Part shown: positions 1 to 4,706 of the stretch, one piece after another
Position numbering within the stretch: the stretch's first letter is position 1
How the letters are laid out: each line of letters starts with the position of its first letter
Translations under genes and position numbers: made by a program
Notes under the pieces: generated by a model
Told to the model about the DNA's origin: nothing
The model's database searches: none
What the model saw: only the letters and a program-made list of their open reading frames with translations
Source of the DNA: an uncultured Opitutia bacterium
GTDB taxonomy: Bacteria; Verrucomicrobiota; Verrucomicrobiia; Opitutales; UBA953
Direction of reading: 5' to 3'
NCBI GenBank assembly: GCA_903929325.1
Contig: CAIYUD010000264.1
Location: forward strand, 1-5,379
DNA: 5,379 nucleotides

Positions 1-58
1 CGCGATCATTGCTGGGAGATTATTGGGCGGCGGCCGACATGAGGTTCCAGTCGTCCTT

Positions 59-90
59 AAAAAATGCGCACTCATTGCATTAGAGTGCGC
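59..90 (-). terminator. Intrinsic terminator-like hairpin with T-run on the minus strand
   Basis: A perfect 8-bp inverted repeat, GCGCACTC at 66-73 and GAGTGCGC at 83-90, encloses a 9-nt loop. Read on the minus strand, the stem is followed after one base by six T residues (plus-strand A-run at 59-64), the classic rho-independent layout. No such T-run follows it on the plus strand, so it should stop only leftward transcription. The nearest minus-strand gene to its right is the GH16 gene, about 700 bp away across the TonB gene. A protein-binding palindrome controlling the TonB gene is an alternative reading. The structure is seen directly; the function is inferred. Confidence 0.5.
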
Positions 91-142
91 CGAGGGCCCG
101 AGCAAAAAATACCCTTTAGGTCAGTGGCGCTTGCTCTGGCTT

Positions 143-170
143 ATCGACCCGAGTCGATTAGCGAATCGGC
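143..170 (+). promoter_or_regulatory. Two mutually exclusive hairpins just upstream of the TonB-family start
   Basis: Stem A pairs ATCGAC (143-148) with GTCGAT (153-158) around a CCGA loop. Stem B pairs GTCGATT (153-159) with AATCGGC (164-170) around an AGCG loop, with one G-U pair. The segment 153-158 belongs to both, so only one can form at a time. Stem B ends 11 nt before the ATG at 182, where it could affect ribosome access. Such short stems can arise by chance, and no leader peptide or known riboswitch core was recognised. Confidence 0.25.
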
Positions 171-181
171 CAGAATGACTT

Positions 182-757
182 ATGGATGCCGTGCGATCAG
201 CATTTATTTGGACGGGAGTGGGTGTGAGCCACGTTGCGTTATTGGTAGCTGCTTGGGGGTCTGGTTTAGATCACTCTTCTGCAAACGAAGGTTGGCTGGA
301 GGTTGTCTTCATAAACTCATTGGAACCAAAACGGGTGGTGAGCCCCCCGTTGGAAGTTCCGGTTGTATCCACCGGCACAACGTTGCCTGAAGTGCCTTTT
401 TTAAAAGCCAACAAGACATCGGTAACTGCCACGACGGCATCTCAGACATCACCACCCGCAATAGCCCAATCATCTAAAGGCATCGAGATTGAGCCTCCGC
501 GGTTTAACTTTAGGGCAGAGCCAGTTTACCCACGCGCTGCTCGTTTAGCGGGTCGTGAAGGCAAGGTCTGCCTCCAGCTCGAAATTTCTCGCAATGGCAC
601 GCTGCACCACGCCGCCGTAACTTTAAGTTCAGGCGACCCTACGTTGGATCGGGCTGCGGTGGAAGCTGCGGAACGTTCAACCTATTACCCGGCAGCGAGC
701 GTTGAGGGTCCGCTGGAGGCATCCGCGGAAGCAACGTACCGTTTTGTCCTTCGATAA
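182..757 (+). CDS. TonB-family energy transducer protein (short form)
   Basis: TonB proteins couple the inner-membrane proton motive force, through ExbB/ExbD, to outer-membrane receptors that import siderophores, vitamins or glycans. This 191-residue protein has a short cytoplasmic N-terminus, one hydrophobic segment at about residues 7-27, a Thr/Ser/Pro-containing periplasmic linker (about 45-105), and a C-terminal TonB domain (about 110-191). The domain shows the family pattern YPRAARLAGREGKV, then an NGT turn, then LSSGDPTLDRAAVEAA and a final aromatic-rich strand. The linker is much less Pro/Lys-rich than in E. coli TonB. The membrane segment has His17, but Ser16 sits next to it rather than four residues before it as in the S-x3-H motif needed for ExbB/ExbD coupling. 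ATG 182 has no Shine-Dalgarno sequence; GTG 191 is an alternative start. No exbB, exbD or receptor gene is in the window. The stop is 5 bp from the convergent GH16 stop. Confidence 0.85.
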   Translation: MDAVRSAFIWTGVGVSHVALLVAAWGSGLDHSSANEGWLEVVFINSLEPKRVVSPPLEVPVVSTGTTLPEVPFLKANKTSVTATTASQTSPPAIAQSSKGIEIEPPRFNFRAEPVYPRAARLAGREGKVCLQLEISRNGTLHHAAVTLSSGDPTLDRAAVEAAERSTYYPAASVEGPLEASAEATYRFVLR

Positions 758-762
758 CGCGG

Positions 763-1542
763 TTAGCGCGCTGCAGGAATTTTCCAGGCCCGCACCCAAT
801 CAATTTCCATTTTTACTTTGGACTCCGTTGCGGAGCCAAAGCCTCCTGCCGGGATGGAGCCAGCCCAACCTTTATCCTTAACTTCACAGGTAAACAAAAG
901 GTGTTGGGCTGCTTGTGATACAGGAATTTCTTTGGGCGCAGACCAAGCCAGCTTGTCGTCGTAATAAAACGTATAGCCCTCTGGCTCCCACCGTACGGCA
1001 TATGTATGCCAGCCATCATTGGCTCCGCTGGCAGGTTTATTCCTCTGCGTCCGCGTATTCTGTAGAGGTGCTCCATAGCCACCCCAATGGATTGTCGTAT
1101 CATAGGTTCCGCCAAACTGAGCAAGGTGCTCAACGATATCTATTTCGACGCCATCGATGGTGGCTTTTGCCGGATCTTTGCTTCTGCCGTAGGTTTTTGG
1201 CATCATCCAAAAAGCCGCCCACATGCCTGGCGCATTCGCAAAGCGAATTTTCGCCTCAAAGTACCCATAGGTCTGCTCGAATTTTCCAGAACTCGTAACA
1301 AACCCAGTGAAATTTTTCCCAGACTCCGTAAAGGTTGTGAGGGTGAGTGCTCCGCCTTGAATTGTGACTGCGCGCGGTGAATTGCGTGCGTCGCGCCGGT
1401 TGTCATCTTGGGCTTGCCAGTGACTTGAATTCAGCGCGCTATCATTAAATTCATCTTCGAACGTCACGACATATCCCTTGTCTTGAGGTGGCGCTGCTTG
1501 TGTGAACGCGGCAAACGTAACTAAAATGATCAACAGGCGCAT
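763..1542 (-). CDS. Secreted family 16 glycoside hydrolase (beta-glucanase/laminarinase-like)
   Basis: GH16 enzymes are retaining endo-hydrolases that cut beta-1,3, beta-1,3-1,4 or galactan polysaccharides. The 259-residue protein starts with a typical signal peptide (MRLLIILVTFAAFTQA, probable cleavage after Ala16) and is otherwise one catalytic beta-jelly-roll domain. Visible family landmarks are FEDEFN near 28-33, YGYFEAKIRF at 92-101, GMWAAFWMMP at 106-115, and the catalytic GVEIDIVEHL, giving nucleophile Glu133, Asp135 and acid/base Glu138. WHTYAVRWEP (178-187) and EIDWVRAWK near the C-terminus follow. There is no binding module or membrane anchor, so it is probably periplasmic or secreted. 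The ATG at 1542 is chosen because it begins the signal peptide; an in-frame extension to 1608 would mask it and cross into the neighbouring divergent gene. Its leader lacks a clear ribosome-binding site. Substrate cannot be fixed from sequence: laminarin or mixed-linkage glucan is the default, agarose or carrageenan are alternatives. Confidence 0.9.
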   Translation of the reverse strand: MRLLIILVTFAAFTQAAPPQDKGYVVTFEDEFNDSALNSSHWQAQDDNRRDARNSPRAVTIQGGALTLTTFTESGKNFTGFVTSSGKFEQTYGYFEAKIRFANAPGMWAAFWMMPKTYGRSKDPAKATIDGVEIDIVEHLAQFGGTYDTTIHWGGYGAPLQNTRTQRNKPASGANDGWHTYAVRWEPEGYTFYYDDKLAWSAPKEIPVSQAAQHLLFTCEVKDKGWAGSIPAGGFGSATESKVKMEIDWVRAWKIPAAR

Positions 1543-1621
1543 GTCGTAGCCCAATCGCTTCTCGCTGGTTTTGCAACCGTTCGGATTGCCAAAGCGGTGT
1601 AAGACCACACTGTTTTCGCAA
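1543..1621. promoter_or_regulatory. Divergent intergenic region between the GH16 and GT4 genes
   Basis: Both promoters must lie in these roughly 80 bp, or overlap the gene starts, if both chosen start codons are right. I found no convincing -35/-10 pair on either strand. TGTAAG at 1599-1604 is a partial -10 match on the plus strand, but no -35 sits at proper spacing. A small imperfect stem pairs GCAACC (1573-1578) with GG-A-TTGC (1583-1589, one bulged base). It would lie in the 5' leader of the GH16 transcript if that starts far enough upstream. The regulatory role is inferred from position only. Confidence 0.3.
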
Positions 1622-2665
1622 GTGAATCTCCTCCTGGCCTCATCTCACTTCGGTTGCAATGGAGCCATTATGTACGCCCGAAGATTGGCACCTTTACTCG
1701 CTGCTCGGGGTCACCGCGTATGGTTGGCTGCCCAAGAGGGCTCCTGGATTGCTAAAGCAACCCAGGGCGAGATCCCGCTTTTCCCGACAAGCTTTTCCCG
1801 CTGGCCATTGTCCGAAGTTGATCGCGTGGCAGCTTTTTGTCGTCAAGAGGGCATCCAGATTTTTCATTCGCACCTCACGCGGGCTAGTAATTTTGGAGCA
1901 TTACTCAAAATGCGACACGGCATTCATAGTATAGCCCACCTACATGCTAATCACCCACAGCTCCACACGTGGTTTCACGATCGTGTGCTGGCTGTTTCCA
2001 AAGATACCTTAAGGCGGCACCGATACTACTTAGCAGGCTTAGGCAAAAAGGGCGCCGTCCTTGTTAACTTCGTAGACCCTAAACAATTTCATCCAACGGA
2101 AGGCAGGGGTGACACATTGCGCGCGTTGCTCCAAGTTTCTCCAACAACGCCTGTGGTTGTTGTGATGGGGAGAATTTGTTCACGCAAAGGTCAAGACTTG
2201 GCTGTTAAGGCTTGGCCGGATGTTTTACGCACACATCCCGAAGCACGGCTCGTGCTCATTGGTCAAGGTTCGCTGTCGGATAATCTGTTACACACCCGAG
2301 GCGTGTCGATGCTTGGCCACCGCGACGATATTTCTGAACTTCTCGCACACGCAACGATTTGTCTAGTGCCTTCACGCGATGAGCCTTTCGGATTAGCAGC
2401 GATTGAAGCAATGGCGTGCAACGTGCCAGTTATCGCTTCCGAAGTGAGCGGACTTGCTGACATTGTCGCCGGAGGAGCCGGCGCCAGCTATCCTGCTGGC
2501 AATACCCAAGCAATGTCGCGAATTTTAATCGAGCTACTCAGCGACGGACAGGCGCGAGCAAGCCTTGCAGGCGCTGGTCTGCAGCGCGCACAAACCACAT
2601 ACAGTCCTTCAGTCCACCTTGCCGAACTTGAGCGCCACTATGCTGAAGTGCTTGGCTTAGCGTAA
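1622..2665 (+). CDS. Glycosyltransferase family 4 (GT-B fold)
   Basis: GT4 enzymes transfer sugars from nucleotide donors onto lipid, LPS, capsule or other acceptors at the cytoplasmic face of the membrane, retaining the anomeric configuration. From the GTG at 1622 the protein is 347 residues. The N-terminal acceptor domain begins VNLLLASSHFGCNGAIMYAR, with the glycine-rich loop and RLAPLLAARGHRVWLAA helix typical of the family. Linker residues around 145-160 lead into the donor domain, which starts VVVVMGRICSRKGQD. The signature EX7E is present as EPFGLAAIE (Glu254 and Glu262), followed by AMACNVPVIASEVSGLADIV. The reading frame stays open upstream to a TTG at 1571, but family alignment starts at about VNLLL, so GTG 1622 is preferred; neither has a Shine-Dalgarno sequence. 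The acceptor and sugar are unknown. The convergent lpxL-like neighbour hints at LPS or envelope glycan synthesis, but they are not co-transcribed. The 3' end overlaps that gene by 28 bp. Confidence 0.88.
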   Translation: MNLLLASSHFGCNGAIMYARRLAPLLAARGHRVWLAAQEGSWIAKATQGEIPLFPTSFSRWPLSEVDRVAAFCRQEGIQIFHSHLTRASNFGALLKMRHGIHSIAHLHANHPQLHTWFHDRVLAVSKDTLRRHRYYLAGLGKKGAVLVNFVDPKQFHPTEGRGDTLRALLQVSPTTPVVVVMGRICSRKGQDLAVKAWPDVLRTHPEARLVLIGQGSLSDNLLHTRGVSMLGHRDDISELLAHATICLVPSRDEPFGLAAIEAMACNVPVIASEVSGLADIVAGGAGASYPAGNTQAMSRILIELLSDGQARASLAGAGLQRAQTTYSPSVHLAELERHYAEVLGLA

Positions 2666-3558
2666 GCGTAAGCAATCCCTTTGCGCCTCTTGAATCGGCG
2701 ATGGACCCAAAGGTATTGTTCAGGTGCTGAACGAATGGCCTGTTCGAGCTGCGTAACAATTCTGAGCGTATCTGCCGACTCATCCCCTGTAGGGAAATTT
2801 TCAAGTGCGGGTAAAATCGTTAGCACATACGTATTATCCGCTAGCCGTTTAGGATAGAAGGGAACGACGGTAGCGCCGCTCATGTGCGCGAGACGACTTG
2901 TCGCGGTATTTGTTACCGCAGGTTCGCCAAAAAATGGCAGCAATTTGGACTGTGCTGATACTTTGCCTTGGTCGGGGGCGTACCAAACGACTTCTCCCGC
3001 ACGGAGGGCATTGAGTAGGCCTTTTAAATCAGCCATCGGGATGGCGTAATTTGTCCACGAGGTGCGATGTTCGCGTAGAAATTTAGCGAGCAGCAGATTA
3101 TTCGGATCCCGGTAAAGGCAAGAGATGCGTGTGTTCAGGCAGAGCATGCGCCCGGTAATTTCCAATGTTGTGAAGTGCCCTGAAACGAGCAGCACGCCTT
3201 TCCCTTTTGCCTTCGCATTCTCGAGATGTTCGAGGCCTTCGATACGGTAGGGTGGGAGACTTGCGGGCTTTTGCCACCACGCGGACGCGGTCTCCAGAAT
3301 CCCGAGAACTAGCGACTGGTAGTGGCGACGAGCCATTCGTCGACGCTCAGATTCGGATAATTCTGGAAAACAAATCCGCAGATTGACGAGAGTAACAAAC
3401 CGTCGAACGGGTATAAGGTAAAAGCAGGTAGCGCCAAATGCCCGCGCTACCATGCGCTGTAGCGACCAAGGTAGCAAACTAACCAGTCGTAAAATACCCA
3501 GCCCAAGCCACGTGTGCCAATAGACTGGGTTATAAAAGTTAGCCATCAGGGATGACAT
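2638..3558 (-). CDS. Lipid A late acyltransferase (LpxL/HtrB family)
   Basis: LpxL transfers a fatty acyl chain from acyl-ACP to the hydroxyacyl chain of Kdo2-lipid IVA at the inner face of the inner membrane, a late step in lipid A synthesis. From ATG 3558 the protein is 306 residues, the same length as E. coli LpxL as I recall it. Landmarks run in the expected order: NPVYWHTWLGLGILRLVSLLP with an N-terminal hydrophobic helix (about 17-35), NLRICFPELSESERRRM (59-75), the catalytic HX4E in SGHFTTLE (His128, Glu133), ADLKGLLNALRAGEVVWYAPD (176-196), and the closing APEQYLWVHRRFKRR. LpxM or LpxP-type specificity cannot be excluded from sequence alone. The frame extends upstream to 3642, inside the YdjM-family gene; ATG 3558 fits the family start, and ATG 3546 is possible. 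It lies 37 bp downstream of the YdjM-family gene on the same strand, so co-transcription is likely. Its last codons overlap the opposing glycosyltransferase gene. Confidence 0.92.
   Translation of the reverse strand: MSSLMANFYNPVYWHTWLGLGILRLVSLLPWSLQRMVARAFGATCFYLIPVRRFVTLVNLRICFPELSESERRRMARRHYQSLVLGILETASAWWQKPASLPPYRIEGLEHLENAKAKGKGVLLVSGHFTTLEITGRMLCLNTRISCLYRDPNNLLLAKFLREHRTSWTNYAIPMADLKGLLNALRAGEVVWYAPDQGKVSAQSKLLPFFGEPAVTNTATSRLAHMSGATVVPFYPKRLADNTYVLTILPALENFPTGDESADTLRIVTQLEQAIRSAPEQYLWVHRRFKRRKGIAYAYAKPSTSA
2660..2671 (+). repeat. Tandem GCGTAA x2 at the convergent gene overlap
   Basis: The hexamer GCGTAA occurs twice in tandem and partly a third time (GC). The first copy supplies the last Ala codon and the TAA stop of the glycosyltransferase. 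On the other strand the repeat encodes the Ala-Tyr-Ala-Tyr stretch near the acyltransferase C-terminus. The repeat is seen directly. It may be a trace of slippage that created or moved the overlap, but two copies are weak evidence. Confidence 0.6.
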
Positions 3559-3595
3559 TGCTCGTTTCTGGGTATCCCTGTGAAGCCCAAAGGTT

Positions 3596-4615
3596 TCAAG
3601 GCAGGGTCTTATAGTTGATGGCACTGCCGCGCAGCAGGTCAACGAAGTGAGCCCAATCGCTCGACTCCAACTCAGTGCGTATCAGTTCAGGGCTTTGATT
3701 ATTGCCGGGCAGACGCACGGCCCAAAGCGATTTCGCTCGATCCGGTAGCATGGCAAAACGGATGTCGCCGACCGTCAGACCTTGCGCGGCGGACGGCTCA
3801 ACGCTGTTCCATCCGCCTGTGAATCGACTAAAGTCCGTTAAAATCGAACCTGCATTCGTTCCAGCAAGCGGAGTGCCCGGCGTTTCAGGTGTCCAAGCGC
3901 CGCGAGATTCGCCTTCGAGAACTTGCGTTACGCTGAATGGCGAAATTCGAAGTGCCGCGACATGCCACGTTCCATTCTCTAGCCAAATACCACGCCAGAG
4001 AATTAAATTTGAAATCGTTGGTTTGGCGGAAAAACGCGTAACCGATTGATTGCCGACCCATTGCAAGAGCACTGCTTCTGCCCGGTTATGCTGAATCCGG
4101 CCAAGGCTTGCATAGAAAACAAACCAACCAATACCCCACCAAGCAAGTGCGTGACGGTGACTTTTCCAGGCGCGCCAAGCCAAGACAACCAGCGGAAGTG
4201 TTATCGCTAAATCTACAATCGGGAGGCAGTCCCATGCAATCCGTTCATTCGAGAATGGCCAAAGCAACATTGTGCCAAAGCTTGTACAAGCATCACACAG
4301 CAGATGGGAGAGACCCCCTGCGGCTGCCGGTATCAATAGCGCCTTGGTTGAAGTCTCGTGTTTGCCTTTAAAAAACCATGCCGCCAGCAGTGCGGCTAAA
4401 AGTACAATCACCGGCAGAAAAACAAAGCTGTGGGTAAAATGTCGGTGCCAGCGAAAGGCGACGAGTGGATCGTTGGCAGAGCGAATAAGGATATCGAGGT
4501 CGGGAGCTTCGGCGGCAAGCAGTGCGGCTAGTGCTGCTGGAGCTACGGGCGCGCTTGCGCGACGCGCTGCGAGACCACAGCAAATGCCTAAAGCCGCATG
4601 CGTAAGGTTATCCAT
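3596..4615 (-). CDS. YdjM-family membrane protein ('metal-dependent hydrolase', DUF457-like)
   Basis: The family is annotated as inner-membrane metal-dependent hydrolases, but its biochemical role is poorly known; E. coli YdjM is LexA-regulated. From ATG 4615 the protein is 339 residues. Conserved polar motifs are MDNLTHAALG (His6), EAPDLDIL (Asp39, Asp41), RWHRHFTHS (His57, His59, His62) and LSHLLCDACTSFGTMLLWPF (His104, Asp108). Together these could bind a metal at the membrane. Hydrophobic stretches lie at about 22-36, 64-82, 94-110, 131-147 and 157-172. Residues from about 185 to the end form a soluble extension with an ILWRGIW motif and IRFAMLPD, as I recall from longer family members. 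Alternative in-frame starts are ATG 4621 and, less likely, upstream to 4726; MDNLTH fits the usual family beginning. No strong ribosome-binding site is visible, and no LexA-box-like palindrome was noticed. It is the probable first gene of a two-gene unit with lpxL. Confidence 0.85.
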   Translation of the reverse strand: MDNLTHAALGICCGLAARRASAPVAPAALAALLAAEAPDLDILIRSANDPLVAFRWHRHFTHSFVFLPVIVLLAALLAAWFFKGKHETSTKALLIPAAAGGLSHLLCDACTSFGTMLLWPFSNERIAWDCLPIVDLAITLPLVVLAWRAWKSHRHALAWWGIGWFVFYASLGRIQHNRAEAVLLQWVGNQSVTRFSAKPTISNLILWRGIWLENGTWHVAALRISPFSVTQVLEGESRGAWTPETPGTPLAGTNAGSILTDFSRFTGGWNSVEPSAAQGLTVGDIRFAMLPDRAKSLWAVRLPGNNQSPELIRTELESSDWAHFVDLLRGSAINYKTLP

Positions 4616-4706
4616 TGGCATACCATAAGTTATTTGTGCGAGAAAGGAAGCCAGCAGGCGGCTATGGCTTGACCCATATAGGTACATGCAGACGATGGTT
4701 TTCCTT
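4616..4706. promoter_or_regulatory. Divergent intergenic region between the YdjM-family and epimerase genes
   Basis: The region should carry promoters for both directions. On the plus strand, TATAGG at 4677-4682 is a partial -10 match. Transcription from it would start around 4689-4690, giving almost no leader before the epimerase ATGs at 4695 and 4707. TTGACC at 4669-4674 resembles a -35 but has no -10 at 16-18 bp. The purine run AAAGGAAG at 4643-4650 resembles a ribosome-binding site but does not precede the epimerase frame: the nearest ATG (4664) is out of frame. Assignments are weak. Confidence 0.3.

Larger units (their letters stand above)
1..181. other. 5' edge region without an identifiable gene; two competing candidate 3' gene ends
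   Basis: I recognise no gene here. Two + strand frames are open from the left edge and could each be the tail of a gene starting outside the window. One runs from position 2 to a TGA at 176-178, 3 bp before the TonB ATG, and ends in the residues RLANRPE. The other runs from position 3 to a TAG at 81-83 and ends in LKNAHSLH, with its stop codon inside the hairpin at 66-90. They overlap in different frames, so at most one is likely real. Neither tail matches a family I know, and codon use does not separate them. The first would place the TonB gene in an operon. The second would leave about 98 bp for a promoter. No tRNA-like T-loop was seen and no convincing -35/-10 pair was found. Confidence 0.3.

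Noticed and set aside
758..770. CGCG-GTTAG-CGCG as a bidirectional terminator between the TonB and GH16 genes
   Set aside because: The stem is only 4 bp, is built from a self-palindromic tetramer, and has no T-run on either side.
1543..1608. N-terminal extension of the GH16 protein by 22 residues
   Set aside because: The extension would sit in front of a complete signal peptide and cross the divergent glycosyltransferase region. The ATG at 1542 explains the protein better.
1571..1621. TTG start for the glycosyltransferase
   Set aside because: The added 17 residues do not look like GT4 sequence, and the family's first beta strand begins at the GTG 1622.
3559..3642. Longer start of the acyltransferase overlapping the YdjM-family gene
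   Set aside because: LpxL family similarity begins near ATG 3558, and the extra residues are the antiparallel-free reading of the YdjM-family tail in another frame.
4386..4530. 13-bp direct repeat AGCAGTGCGGCTA at 4386-4398 and 4518-4530
   Set aside because: Both copies encode the same Leu-Ala-rich membrane-helix peptide in the same frame, so it reflects composition rather than a DNA repeat element.
4641..4666. Small gene starting at ATG 4664 after the AAAGGAAG run
   Set aside because: The frame is out of phase with the epimerase and overlaps its start. No protein-like product was recognised.
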